A stretch of 64,000 nt of DNA from contig NZ_HG964407.1 of assembly GCF_000612805.1 (NCBI RefSeq), positions 186,001 to 250,000 on the forward strand, written 5' to 3'. Numbering within the stretch: position 1 is the first letter of the stretch; every line of letters starts with the position of its first letter. The DNA comes from Bacillus ndiopicus. GTDB taxonomy: Bacteria > Bacillota > Bacilli > Bacillales_A > Planococcaceae. The translations under genes were made by a program, and so were the position numbers. Below, piece after piece: positions 28,277 through 36,827 of the stretch. The notes beneath the pieces are model-generated. The model was not told where the DNA came from. It made no database searches and saw only the letters and a list, made by a program, of their open reading frames with translations.

Positions 28277-29302
28277 TTATTGCTCATAAATGGAATCAAA
28301 AACACCACCATCACTAAAGTGTGTTTCTTGAGCCTCTTGCCAGCTACCGAACTTCTCATCGATCGTAAACAATTTGATTTCCGGGAATTGACTATTATAC
28401 TTTGCTGCAATTTCCTCTGCTCTTGGACGATAGTAATTTTTAGCTGCTATTTCCTGCCCGATATCTGTATACAAAAACTGCAAATAGGCTTCTGCAGCTT
28501 CTCTTGTACCTTTTCTATCCACATTTTTATCCACAACCGCTACGGATGGCTCCGCTAAAATGCTTATGGATGGTGCTACAACTTCAAATTCATTCTTTTT
28601 CATTTCTTTCAAAGCTAGGAGCGCTTCATTTTCCCAAGTAATTAACACATCCCCAATACCCTTCTCTACAAATGTTGTAGTTGAGCCACGTGCACCAGAG
28701 TCTAGTACTTCTACATTTTTATAAATGCTTGAAATAAATTCTTTTGCCTTTGTATTATCACCACCGAATTTTTCCAATGCATACCCCCAAGCAGCTAAGT
28801 AATTCCATCGAGCCCCTCCAGACGCCTTCGGATTAGGCGTAATAACCGAAACATCAGCCTTTGCTAAATCATCCCAATCTTTAATACCTTTTGGATTGCC
28901 TTTACGAACTAAAAATACGATTGTCGATGTATACGGCGCAGAGTTGTGCTCTAAACGATTAATCCAGCCTTCATCAATTAACTTTTTCTCTGCTATTGCA
29001 TCGATATCGTATGCCAAGGCTAGCGTTACTACATCTGCATCTAACCCATCGATAACCGAACGTGCTTGACTTCCTGAACCACCATGCGATTGTTTAATTA
29101 CTACTTTCTGCCCTTTCTCAGTTTGCCAATATGCCGCAAATTCTTTATTAAATTCATCATACAATTCACGTGTTGGATCATATGAGGCATTTAAAATTTC
29201 AACTTTATCTCCAGTTGAGGCTTCCTTATTAGCGCAAGCTGCTAACAAAATTAAAGTAGAAAAAATCACTACTAACCCTTTGAACAACACACGATTTTTC
29301 AT
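28277..29302 (-). CDS. sbp: Sulfate-binding lipoprotein
   Basis: 341-residue extracellular binding protein for sulfate, possibly also thiosulfate. A lipoprotein signal with lipobox LAAC near residue 23 anchors it to the membrane. Mature-domain motifs include [20 protein letters not shown]-like segment ([17 protein letters not shown]), [25 protein letters not shown] and [12 protein letters not shown], all typical of Sbp/CysP. It is the first gene of the sulfate operon, with AGAAGGAGA upstream. Its leader contains a promoter-like sequence and a terminator-like hairpin. Confidence 0.94.
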   Translation of the reverse strand: MKNRVLFKGLVVIFSTLILLAACANKEASTGDKVEILNASYDPTRELYDEFNKEFAAYWQTEKGQKVVIKQSHGGSGSQARSVIDGLDADVVTLALAYDIDAIAEKKLIDEGWINRLEHNSAPYTSTIVFLVRKGNPKGIKDWDDLAKADVSVITPNPKASGGARWNYLAAWGYALEKFGGDNTKAKEFISSIYKNVEVLDSGARGSTTTFVEKGIGDVLITWENEALLALKEMKKNEFEVVAPSISILAEPSVAVVDKNVDRKGTREAAEAYLQFLYTDIGQEIAAKNYYRPRAEEIAAKYNSQFPEIKLFTIDEKFGSWQEAQETHFSDGGVFDSIYEQ

Positions 29303-29448
29303 TTAAAACATCTCCTTCTATAACTAATTATCCTTATTCGAAAAGTCCACTTTAAGATATTCTTCTTCCTGTTTAAACCCATTTCAGACAAAGCATTAAC
29401 GGGCCCTTGCAAAAAAACCTTACACCCTTCACTTCAGCTTGATTGAAC

Positions 29449-29501
29449 AAAAAAGACCACCCCATAGAAAAGAAATACTTCTTTTCTAAAGAGCGGCCTC
29501 T
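29449..29501. terminator. Terminator-like hairpin 150 nt upstream of sbp
   Basis: Read leftward, a 10-bp stem TAGAAAAGAA / TTCTTTTCTA is extended by an imperfect GC-rich stem and followed by TTTTTTG. It can serve as a distant terminator for the SLH gene or as an attenuator in the sbp leader. On the other strand it is also followed by TTTTT. Confidence 0.6.
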
Positions 29502-29601
29502 AGTTTTTCTAGTGAGCTACTACAATATAATTATGTTCTCCCTTTGATACAAAGGAATTTATCGATTTGGAAAAACTAAAACCAACTAATCTTATAGAAA
29601 T

Positions 29602-29629
29602 AATTTAACATGGAAATAAAAAATGTCAA
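29602..29629 (-). promoter_or_regulatory. Sigma-A-like promoter for the sulfate operon
   Basis: Read leftward: a perfect TTGACA (-35, 29624-29629), 16 bp, then TAAATT (-10, 29602-29607). Transcription from here would give a structured leader of about 300 nt before sbp, including the stem CCTTTG / CAAAGG and a 9-bp long-range pair TAGTTTTTC / GAAAAACTA ahead of the hairpin at 29449-29501. I do not recognise an S-box or T-box core in this leader. Confidence 0.5.
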
Positions 29630-29717
29630 TACATATTTTAGGTTTTTCAACAAAAAATATCTTTAATTCGTATGCTGTTCTTTAAATGAACGAGAATCAA
29701 AATCAAAGTAACATTTA

Positions 29718-30959
29718 TTAATCTTTAGTGATGTACCATTGTGTTCCTAGGTCAAAATCAAAATACGTAATGAAATATTTTCCATCATATACGTCTCCGG
29801 TTTGAATTGTATAATTAATTATTGATATTAATTCATCATATGGCATATCAAGAGTAGTACTCATTGATTTTAATGCAACATTTCTATCATAACCTTCTCT
29901 ATACAACAAGTGAGATCCACGAACATGAGATAAAGCATTTTGCTTTCTAAGCATATTTACTTTTCTCTCTTGATCATTTTCAACTTCAAGTAACGTTTTT
30001 CCTTGAGGTAATACGATATCATCTGTTGACTTATAATCAAATGTCTTAAGTTTCTTTAAATATGTAAGATCATTCGCTATCCAAAATGAAAGGACATCTT
30101 TTTGAGGAACATGAATTGATTTCAAATTTTTATAAATTATAGTTGTATTAGGAAAAGCAACGGCATATGATGCAACCATTTCAACTTCTTTTTGTTGTAA
30201 CCCTGAATTTTTTGCAATTCCATTTGATATCTCATTTGCATATATATAAATAGAATCATGCAAAATTTGGACTGATTGATATTTTTCTTTATCAATCGGT
30301 ATATCTATATCAGGTAACTCGTATTTAATGTATTGTTCTACCCCACCAATCTTCATTGCTCTGTATAAAAATGTTATAAACTGTGCTCTAGTCACCTTTT
30401 CTTTAGGTCTAAAATCATCAACTTTTGTTGTAATTCCTAACTGCGACAAAATTTTCACAGAGGCTTGATGACTTGGTGATACATTAGATAAATTCAATTT
30501 TACTTCATTATTTGAGTTAGATGTAAAGCCGAATGCACGAACTATAGTCGTTGCCATTTGTTCACGATTTAACTCACTATCATTGAAATAACCATTTTCA
30601 CCTGTAAAAATTCCATTTTCTATTGTAGCTGCAAGTGGGATAACTAATGGGTTTGTTACATCTAAATCTTTAAATTCGGAAATAATCTCTTCATAGTTAT
30701 CTTGTTCAGGTAACCCTAGCACACGATAAAATATAGCTGCTACTTCAGAGCGATTTATATAATCATTAGGTTTAAAAAGGAACCCCCCTTTTTCTCCTCT
30801 ATAGCCTCCAATTAAACCATTCTCTCGCAATACTTCAATTCCTTCATAATGTGAGCTTGATGTATTAACATCGGAATACTGATATTTCGCATTGACTACT
30901 CCACTAAAAGAAAACAATACGACTAACATAATACACAAGCTAACTATTGATTTTCCCAT
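29718..30959 (-). CDS. Secreted protein with S-layer homology (SLH) domains
   Basis: 413 residues: a signal peptide (MGKSIVSLCIMLVVLFSFSGVVNA), then three SLH-type segments covering about residues 27-200, seen in YSDVNTSSSHYEGIEVLRENGLIGGY, FKDLDVTNPLVIPLAATIENGIFTG and the third repeat ending TRAQFITFLYRAM. SLH domains hold proteins to pyruvylated cell-wall polymers. The C-terminal 210 residues are not recognised; they may be the functional part. A TTGGAGGTAAT site precedes the start. It stands alone and resembles, in layout, the SLH protein at 37249. Confidence 0.88.
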   Translation of the reverse strand: MGKSIVSLCIMLVVLFSFSGVVNAKYQYSDVNTSSSHYEGIEVLRENGLIGGYRGEKGGFLFKPNDYINRSEVAAIFYRVLGLPEQDNYEEIISEFKDLDVTNPLVIPLAATIENGIFTGENGYFNDSELNREQMATTIVRAFGFTSNSNNEVKLNLSNVSPSHQASVKILSQLGITTKVDDFRPKEKVTRAQFITFLYRAMKIGGVEQYIKYELPDIDIPIDKEKYQSVQILHDSIYIYANEISNGIAKNSGLQQKEVEMVASYAVAFPNTTIIYKNLKSIHVPQKDVLSFWIANDLTYLKKLKTFDYKSTDDIVLPQGKTLLEVENDQERKVNMLRKQNALSHVRGSHLLYREGYDRNVALKSMSTTLDMPYDELISIINYTIQTGDVYDGKYFITYFDFDLGTQWYITKD

Positions 30960-30969
30960 TACATTACCT

Positions 30970-31198
30970 CCAAATATTATTCAAAATTCTTCCCCATTAC
31001 GCCTTGGCTAACTCTAGTCCGGATTTTTTGGACAAACACTTAAAACCATCACTACACGCGCCAACAGTTAACTAACCTGCATCGTGCGAGCTTTGGGACA
31101 ACACCTTGTTAATCACTTGGCTACTTACGCAGCAGATAAATATTTGCTGAATCAAGATAAAACTTTGTAATTGCACATTTGTAAACACAAGAGCTCTC
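30970..31198. other. Gene-free stretch with a degenerate intergenic repeat
   Basis: No gene is visible. The end at 31147-31161 carries GCTGAATCAAGATAA, the tail also seen at 14338 and 38867, preceded by a small hairpin CAGCA-N9-TTGCTG. It looks like a decayed copy of a dispersed Bacillaceae-type element. Confidence 0.4.
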
Positions 31199-31687
31199 CT
31201 AGTTATGTGGAACGGAAATGTTTTGTACTACCTTAACTACCTCATCAATTGTTGACACAATGCTGCCATTACGCTTAATTAAGCCCACAACAAATAGATT
31301 GCGGTAAATAAATTGATTTTCAACACCATCCTGTATAAGTGCATCGATTTTTTGTTGATTATCTCGACCTTGCTGACGCACATCTGTTAATAAGCCGATG
31401 ATTGGGCGGTTTAACATCGAAAAAGCACCTATCTCAGCTGCCACACCTGAATCAATTTCGACACCATCTAACACTGCAATTAGCACGTCACTCTGCTCCA
31501 ACATTTCTAAATCTGCCTGTGCAATCGCTAAACTATCCGCATATGCCGTTTTATCATTAATTGCATCATTTTCTTGTGGTACATACAAATCAATATTTGG
31601 TATTGCTTCACGTATTGCCTTTGCTAGTTGTTCATTGACATAGCGATCCCCTAATGAAAAAAGTCCATTTGCTAAATATGCTTTCAT
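31199..31687 (-). CDS. Nucleoside 2-deoxyribosyltransferase-like protein
   Basis: 162 residues with a single Rossmann-like domain of the nucleoside 2-deoxyribosyltransferase family. MKAYLANGLFSLGDRY is the N-terminal nucleotide loop, and VLIAVLDGVEIDSGVAAEIGAF near residue 92 holds the conserved aspartate and the catalytic glutamate. Such enzymes swap the base on deoxynucleosides in salvage; several relatives hydrolyse nucleotides. It is 12 bp after the acetyltransferase gene on the same strand. AGGAGATAAATGAG lies before the start. Confidence 0.85.
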   Translation of the reverse strand: MKAYLANGLFSLGDRYVNEQLAKAIREAIPNIDLYVPQENDAINDKTAYADSLAIAQADLEMLEQSDVLIAVLDGVEIDSGVAAEIGAFSMLNRPIIGLLTDVRQQGRDNQQKIDALIQDGVENQFIYRNLFVVGLIKRNGSIVSTIDEVVKVVQNISVPHN

Positions 31688-31699
31688 CTCATTTATCTC

Positions 31700-32134
31700 C
31701 TATACGAATGATTTCTCAAAAATAATTTTATGTCTACCTTTTGCATCAACAAACGTCGATATAATCTCGAAGCCATGCTTAATATTTGTTATTAGCATCG
31801 CCTTGCGATTATTGCGCCCATATGTGCGTACTTTTTTAATTCCCTGTCTCTGCACTTCCTCATGTTGTCGTACCATTAATTCACTTGCAATGCCACGCCC
31901 TCGCTGCTCCTCATGAACACCGCCTAACCAACTATAAAATACTTGGTCTGGATGTATATAACCTAGCTTAAATCCGACCATCTCACCTTCCTTCATTGCG
32001 AACAAGCAAAGTAAGCCTTTCTTATTTTCTAACTTTGCTAACGGTAGCTCGGCCCCCTTGAAAACATGGGCATGAAGCTCTTGTAATTGTGCTAAATATT
32101 TATATGGCACTCCTTCAACTATTACAAATTGCAT
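31700..32134 (-). CDS. GNAT family N-acetyltransferase
   Basis: 144-residue acetyltransferase fold. The acetyl-CoA binding segment EEQRGRGIASELMVRQHEEV is near residue 80 and YGRNNRKAMLITNIKHGFEII near the C terminus. The start at 32134 is preferred because AAGGGG lies eight bases ahead; a GTG three codons earlier overlaps that site. It is divergent from the transporter gene at 32206 and overlaps nothing. Acceptor substrate unknown. Confidence 0.82.
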   Translation of the reverse strand: MQFVIVEGVPYKYLAQLQELHAHVFKGAELPLAKLENKKGLLCLFAMKEGEMVGFKLGYIHPDQVFYSWLGGVHEEQRGRGIASELMVRQHEEVQRQGIKKVRTYGRNNRKAMLITNIKHGFEIISTFVDAKGRHKIIFEKSFV

Positions 32135-32205
32135 TTTATTCACCCCTTATCATCTTAAAACAGCTATGCTACAATAGGTCTAAAAAATTAAAGAAGGTCT
32201 TTTAT

Positions 32206-33141
32206 GTGCTCGAAAAACTAAATGTCTTTCTCCAACGATATATCGCTATTTTAACACCACTCAGTTTAGTTATCGGTGTGCTGTTCGAAAATATTTTGCA
32301 TCACCTGCTTTTTCTCGTCGTTTGGATTTTTGCCTTTATGACATTTGCAGGTAGTCTACGAATGAAGTTTAAGGACTTAAATGTATTTATTAAGCACCCA
32401 ATACTTATCTTAACATCGATTGCTTTTTTACATATATTAATGCCTATATGGACTTATTTTTTATCTTCTTTACTTATCGATGACCATTTGTTAATAATAG
32501 GCTTCGTGTTATCTGTCGCTGTGCCAACAGGTGTAACAAGCATAATATGGATTACTGTATGCAAAGGAAATATTCCACTAGGCTTGTCGATTGTGCTAAT
32601 TGATACATTGCTAGCACCTATTATTATGCCTGTGCTATTATTTGCCGTTTCAGGAGAAAAGGTTCAGCTACAACTCTCTTCATTAATGACAAGCCTAATC
32701 TTCATGATCGTTTTACCAACGCTAGTAGGGATTGGCGTAAATGAACTATCGAAAGGAAAAATACCACATAAAATCGCAGGCAAATTAGCACCCTTCTCTA
32801 AGCTCGCTTTATTCGCAGTTATTATGATTAATAGCAGCACAATTGCACCATATTTGAAAGAGCTTAATATGGAGCTCCTCTTTGTCATTATGCTCGTATT
32901 ACTTATTGCAATCTGCGGTTATATTTTCACATTGCTCATTGGGCGTTATTTTTTATCCGACAGTGCGCAAATGATTGCATTTGTTTATACGGGGGGTATG
33001 CGCAATATTTCCTTAGGTGTGGTTATTGCCACAACTTACTTCCCGCCTAAAGTGGCGATGCCTGTTGTTTTTGGAATGCTATTTCAACAAGTGTTAGCAT
33101 CTGTTGTTAGTAAAGCTTTCACATTCATCAAAACTACGTAA
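32206..33141 (+). CDS. Bile acid:sodium symporter (BASS) family transporter
   Basis: 311-residue integral membrane protein with about nine or ten hydrophobic segments. SVAVPTGVTSIIWITVCKGN and FVYTGGMRNISLGVVIATTYF are the two crossover-type regions typical of the BASS fold. Bacterial members carry organic anions or amino-sulfonate or keto-acid compounds with sodium. I set the start at the GTG (32206) because GAAGG lies ahead; the open frame upstream runs into the divergent acetyltransferase gene. It stands alone, so the substrate cannot be guessed. Confidence 0.83.
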   Translation: MLEKLNVFLQRYIAILTPLSLVIGVLFENILHHLLFLVVWIFAFMTFAGSLRMKFKDLNVFIKHPILILTSIAFLHILMPIWTYFLSSLLIDDHLLIIGFVLSVAVPTGVTSIIWITVCKGNIPLGLSIVLIDTLLAPIIMPVLLFAVSGEKVQLQLSSLMTSLIFMIVLPTLVGIGVNELSKGKIPHKIAGKLAPFSKLALFAVIMINSSTIAPYLKELNMELLFVIMLVLLIAICGYIFTLLIGRYFLSDSAQMIAFVYTGGMRNISLGVVIATTYFPPKVAMPVVFGMLFQQVLASVVSKAFTFIKTT

Positions 33142-33152
33142 ACATTTAATAA

Positions 33153-33198
33153 AGGGCAGTTAGAAAAGTAGGCTTACACCTGTATTTCTAACTGCCCT
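33153..33198 (+). terminator. Terminator after the BASS transporter
   Basis: Perfect 14-bp arms AGGGCAGTTAGAAA / TTTCTAACTGCCCT with an 18-nt loop, followed by GCCTTATTTCCTT. Confidence 0.75.
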
Positions 33199-33287
33199 GC
33201 CTTATTTCCTTGAAGTATTTATTACTTAAAACATTACCGACCCTAAGAGGTATATTTCTTTTTAATAACTACCTAACAAGTCCCTTT

Positions 33288-33548
33288 TTATAGCTCATAC
33301 TTTACTACAATATCATTTAATGCTTGGCTTAAGTCTGTTAATTGTTCAGCAGAAATAACAACTTGTGAAATCGCGCCAACTTGCTCATCAATTGAGGCTG
33401 TAATTTCCTCTACGGCCGCTGCTGTTTGAGCAGAAATATTTGAAGCGTTATAGGCAGTTTCTGTAATAACTTTATTTTGCTGTGTAATTAATGCTAACTC
33501 TTGATTTAGCATTGTAATGGCCTGTGCGATTGTGCCAAGCTCTGCGAG
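33288..33548 (-). pseudogene. 3' remnant of a methyl-accepting chemotaxis protein
   Basis: The leftward frame encodes about 86 residues, LAELGTIAQAITMLNQELAL through NISAQTAAAVEEITASIDEQVGAISQ, ending VVKYEL. Alternating helix pattern and AAVEEITASIDEQ identify the C-terminal end of a chemoreceptor signalling region. The conserved hairpin tip, membrane segments and sensor domain are missing and the frame runs straight into unrelated sequence at about 33549. It is therefore a fragment left by a deletion or rearrangement, not a gene. Confidence 0.7.
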
Positions 33549-33664
33549 GCGAAGAAAAAGAAAAAGTTGGTCAGCTGCTGGAAGATTTAAGCGAGCTAGG
33601 TATTATCGTGAAGGATCAAGGTGACAAGCAGTATATTCGGTCAATCAATTACCTAAAATTGTAA
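33546..33664 (+). pseudogene. 3' remnant of an unidentified gene
   Basis: Immediately abutting the chemoreceptor fragment, the rightward frame reads GEEKEKVGQLLEDLSELGII then VKDQGDKQYIRSINYLKL and stops at 33664. Its helical charged character and terminal stop look like a genuine C terminus, but there is no start or body. The junction at 33545-33550 is a probable deletion breakpoint. The source gene is not recognised. Confidence 0.4.
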
Positions 33665-33809
33665 CTCATTTCCATTCGATAGGTTATCTTCAATACCATG
33701 GGCAATATTAGATACTAAGTAATAGGAAGAAGTTGAAGTGGTATTTAAGAATCACAAAAGAGAGTAAAATATGTTGGTAACACACTTTTTTTCCTATCCT
33801 TAGAAGTTG

Positions 33810-33815
33810 TATAAT
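33810..33815 (+). promoter_or_regulatory. -10 element for the lipoprotein gene
   Basis: Consensus TATAAT 37 bp upstream of the lipoprotein start, preceded by TTG; no good -35 hexamer is seen. Confidence 0.45.
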
Positions 33816-33852
33816 AGTAAAATATAATTATATCACTTTGGGAGGAATACAT

Positions 33853-34449
33853 ATGTTTATAAAAAGGATTTTGCTACTTTGTTTTGCTGTTTTATTACTG
33901 TCTGCCTGTGGAGATAAAGAAAAAGGCTTTAAAGAAGGCACATGGGGAATGAAGATGGAAAAAGTAATTAGTAATGAAAAGAAAGTTGGTAATGAGCTTT
34001 ACACTGAAGACACCTCAGATGATGATGAAATTACTATAGAATACGAAGACGTAGTAGTAAATGGATATTTAGCAGATGTCCAGTATATTTTTTATAATGA
34101 GATTAGTAAGTATTTAATGTACCCAGGTGATTTTTCGAATGACGAAGAAAGTATAAAAGAATTTAATAGTCTTCCTGATGATGTAAAATTTAATGATTTT
34201 ATATTAATAGAGGGGGAATACTTCTTTAGGGATATAGACGAAGAAGATAGCAAAGAAATCTATGAGTCATTAGTCGCGAAATATGGTGAACCAGGCACAG
34301 AAGATGAAGACTCTGTTCTCTGGTATACTGAAGCCACTCGTATATATTTCAATAAAAGTGATTACGTATCCTACAGTGCAAGTATTGATTCAGTTGAAGA
34401 TTTTATGAAATTAAATAAAAAATCCAATGGAAAAAAGAATGATTTATAG
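33853..34449 (+). CDS. Small acidic lipoprotein of unknown function
   Basis: 198 residues. A lipoprotein signal MFIKRILLLCFAVLLLSACG gives a lipid-modified cysteine at residue 19. The mature part is acidic and begins with FKEGTWGMKMEKV, a start seen in small Gram-positive lipoproteins that monitor or coat the membrane, with no enzyme motif. The start at 33853 follows TGGGAGGAATAC; five upstream codons in the same frame include that site. It is flanked by terminators and decayed DNA and appears monocistronic. I do not recognise a named family. Confidence 0.8.
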   Translation: MFIKRILLLCFAVLLLSACGDKEKGFKEGTWGMKMEKVISNEKKVGNELYTEDTSDDDEITIEYEDVVVNGYLADVQYIFYNEISKYLMYPGDFSNDEESIKEFNSLPDDVKFNDFILIEGEYFFRDIDEEDSKEIYESLVAKYGEPGTEDEDSVLWYTEATRIYFNKSDYVSYSASIDSVEDFMKLNKKSNGKKNDL

Positions 34450-34495
34450 TAAAACAGCAAGAGATTAGGGCATAAGTAGTCTCAAAAAGAAATGA

Positions 34496-34529
34496 AAAAA
34501 GTGAAATCACACCGTTGATTTCACTTTTT
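34496..34529. terminator. Terminator after the lipoprotein gene
   Basis: Perfect 14-bp arms AAAAAGTGAAATCA / TGATTTCACTTTTT with a 6-nt loop; T runs on both strands. Confidence 0.85.
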
Positions 34530-34535
34530 ATTCGT

Positions 34536-34862
34536 TTAGAAATATATCGACAAGATTTCGCCTCTTACCGCATATTTATGAAAATTCCATACCATTTGTG
34601 CAAGACTAATTTCTTTTTCAAGTTGCAATATATCATCAACAGTCATTGAAATGAAAATTAAGATACTTCCAGGTTGTAAAAGAGGTGTCTAAAATTGTCC
34701 TACAGGCAACCAATCATAAAATGAACTTGTAGAAGCATAGCAACCTCTCTTAAATTTTCTTATGCGACATAAATAAACCCCATCAACTATTTTTTTGTTA
34801 AAGCAATTGTTTCATCAATATCGGACACTAAATGCATATTCTCCTCATACCCATTTATAATT
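34536..34862 (-). pseudogene. Decayed gene of unknown family
   Basis: Leftward frames line up as INGYEENMHLVSDIDETIAL, then TKK at a run of seven A where one base would restore the frame, then IVDGVYLCRIRKFKRGCYAS, TSSFYDWLPVGQF, one in-frame TAG, TPLLQPGSILIFISMTVDDI and LQLEKEISLAQMVWNFHKYA to a final stop at 34536. About 105 residues keep protein-like composition across one frameshift and one nonsense codon, which suggests a recent pseudogene. No family recognised. Confidence 0.35.
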
Positions 34863-34864
34863 TA

Positions 34865-34924
34865 TTGACTTTTGATTTAGACAATGTTATTTTTACTAAG
34901 TCAGTAATTTAGTAAATTACTAAA
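34865..34924 (+). promoter_or_regulatory. Promoter with overlapping palindromic operators
   Basis: TTGACT (34865-34870), 17 bp, TATTTT (34888-34893), then two interlocking perfect palindromes: AGTAATTTA-G-TAAATTACT (34903-34921) and TTTAGTAA-A-TTACTAAA (34908-34924). The position just downstream of the -10 is typical of a repressor site of the MarR or TetR kind, controlling the next two genes. Confidence 0.55.
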
Positions 34925-34945
34925 TCTAAATCGAAAGGAAATGTG

Positions 34946-35428
34946 ATGATGAAAATACCTACACATTTAAAACATAAACCTGTAATCGTTGCAGAAAACT
35001 ATGCAAATATTGATGGACGTACAGCCTACAAAACAGATGCACAAGGCTTGTCGCTTGGTCTAGCACAATGGAATGACCGTGGGAAAGTCGATATTTCTGC
35101 AAAAGTATGGCGTCATACAGGTGGTAAATGGTCTCGTCAATCTGAGGAATTGCCTTTACACCGTGTATTGGATCTTGCTATTTTAGTTTGTGAGGCCCAG
35201 CTACACTTCAAAGATGCTTATCGCTATGAAAATTTATACGATGAAGCCAACCCTGTTATTAAACGCGTAGGCTTACAGGGTGACGCAATGACAGTAGAAG
35301 TATGCACAGAAAATGAACAAATTAATGAAGATATTAAACTTTTCAACCAGGCATTAAGCGAGGATGGGGAGCTCATCGGTGAACGTTTACGCACCTTGTC
35401 ACGTATTTTAAAAGAAATGGGTTATTAA
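34946..35428 (+). CDS. Conserved protein of about 160 residues (DUF6530-like)
   Basis: 160-residue soluble protein with the segments KPVIVAENYANIDGRTAYKT, LSLGLAQWNDRGKVDISAKV and WSRQSEELPLHRVLDLAILV. I associate it with the DUF6530 family but cannot confirm that without a search. AAAGGAA lies 5 nt before this ATG; the next codon is also ATG and gives better spacing. It is 19 bp ahead of the MATE transporter on the same strand behind an operator-like promoter, so it likely shares that regulation. Function unknown. Confidence 0.72.
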   Translation: MMKIPTHLKHKPVIVAENYANIDGRTAYKTDAQGLSLGLAQWNDRGKVDISAKVWRHTGGKWSRQSEELPLHRVLDLAILVCEAQLHFKDAYRYENLYDEANPVIKRVGLQGDAMTVEVCTENEQINEDIKLFNQALSEDGELIGERLRTLSRILKEMGY

Positions 35429-35447
35429 ACCTTATGAGGATATTGAA

Positions 35448-36824
35448 ATGAATGGACAATTATTACAAGATGATCAACAACTAAGGAAAGCATTTTTTAA
35501 GTTTTTAATTCCTGTTATGCTAGCAAATGTGCTGCAATCATTAGGGCAGGTTGTTGCAATGTTTATTGTTGGACGCAATCTAGGTGATGATGCGTTAGCA
35601 GCTATTGCAGCCTTCTTCCCATTTTTCTTCTTTTTAATGGCCTTTGCAATAGGTATAGGCTCAGGTAGTTCCATTTTAGTTGGGCAAACATACGGTGCTG
35701 GCAATCATGAAAAAATGAAGGAAGTTGTCGGCGTTACATTAGCATTTACAACGATTTTATCCATTGCAGTAGCGCTTTTTGGTGCCTTTTTCATTGAATG
35801 GATTTTACGCTTTATGCAAACGCCTGCAAACATTTTAAGTATGAGTGTAAGCTATGCAAAAATTTTATTCATAACACTACCAGTTTTATTTTGGTACCTG
35901 ACATATACCACATTTATTCGAGGTGTGGGTGATTCAAAAACGCCGTTTATTTTTTTAGTAACGAGCGTTGTATTAAATATTGCCTTCCTTCCACCACTGA
36001 TTTTTGGTTGGTTTGGCTTACCTGCATTCGGCTTAAACGGTGCTGCATACGCTTCTGTACTATCAAATCTAGTAACGATGATTCTACTGCTTGCTTATTT
36101 GCATAAAACGAATCATCTTTTACGCTTAGATAAATCCGTTTTACAGCATTTTAAATTAAAAAAGGATATATTAATTTCATTATTTAAGCTTGCGATACCA
36201 GCAAGTATTAGTATGGTTGCTGTTTCAGTTGCAGAAATTGCTGTTATAGGCTTTGTTAATGCTTATGGATCAAGTGCAACAGCTGCCTATGGTGTTGTAA
36301 ACCAAGTAGCTAGCTACGCACAGGTTCCTGCAATGAGTATTGCCATCGCTACATCCGTCTTTGTTGCACAAGCATTAGGTGCAAGCTCAACAGAAATGAT
36401 TCAAAAAATTCGTAGCATCAGTGTGAAAATTAATTACATTTTAGGTGGAGCAGTCATTTTAGTAACATATATATTTGCAGAGCCAATTCTATCACTCTTT
36501 ATTACTTCAACTGAAACAGTCGATATTGCGAAAAATTATTTAATGATTACGTTTTGGAGCTATTTAATATTTGGACATACACAAACTGTTTCTGCAACGA
36601 TGCGAGCAACAGGTGTTGTATTATGGCCAACTATTTTCCTAGTATTAACAATCTGGTTAGTAGAAGTACCTGTGGCATTCTATCTATCACATTATACAGC
36701 ACTTGAATTGAATGGTGTTTGGATTGCATACCCTATTACATTCTGCGTTCATTTCATAATGCAATATGCTTATTTCAAACTCGGATGGCAGAAGCGAACT
36801 TTAAAGGCGATGCTAAGCGAGTAA
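35448..36824 (+). CDS. MATE family multidrug/sodium antiporter
   Basis: 458 residues with twelve predicted membrane helices arranged as two six-helix halves. GQVVAMFIVGRNLGDDALAA near residue 28 and GSGSSILVGQTYGAGN near 66 are typical of the first half. MATE pumps export cationic drugs or metabolites in exchange for sodium or protons. GAGGATATTGAA precedes the start. It is downstream of the DUF6530-like gene and followed by a strong terminator, so the two form an operon. Substrate unknown. Confidence 0.92.
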   Translation: MNGQLLQDDQQLRKAFFKFLIPVMLANVLQSLGQVVAMFIVGRNLGDDALAAIAAFFPFFFFLMAFAIGIGSGSSILVGQTYGAGNHEKMKEVVGVTLAFTTILSIAVALFGAFFIEWILRFMQTPANILSMSVSYAKILFITLPVLFWYLTYTTFIRGVGDSKTPFIFLVTSVVLNIAFLPPLIFGWFGLPAFGLNGAAYASVLSNLVTMILLLAYLHKTNHLLRLDKSVLQHFKLKKDILISLFKLAIPASISMVAVSVAEIAVIGFVNAYGSSATAAYGVVNQVASYAQVPAMSIAIATSVFVAQALGASSTEMIQKIRSISVKINYILGGAVILVTYIFAEPILSLFITSTETVDIAKNYLMITFWSYLIFGHTQTVSATMRATGVVLWPTIFLVLTIWLVEVPVAFYLSHYTALELNGVWIAYPITFCVHFIMQYAYFKLGWQKRTLKAMLSE

Positions 36825-36827
36825 ATG

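Noticed and set aside
29303-29640. S-box (SAM-I) or T-box riboswitch for the sulfate operon
   Set aside because: The conserved S-box core around GAGGGA...GGCCC...GCAACC and the T-box AGGGTGGNACCGCG are not present; only generic hairpins are.
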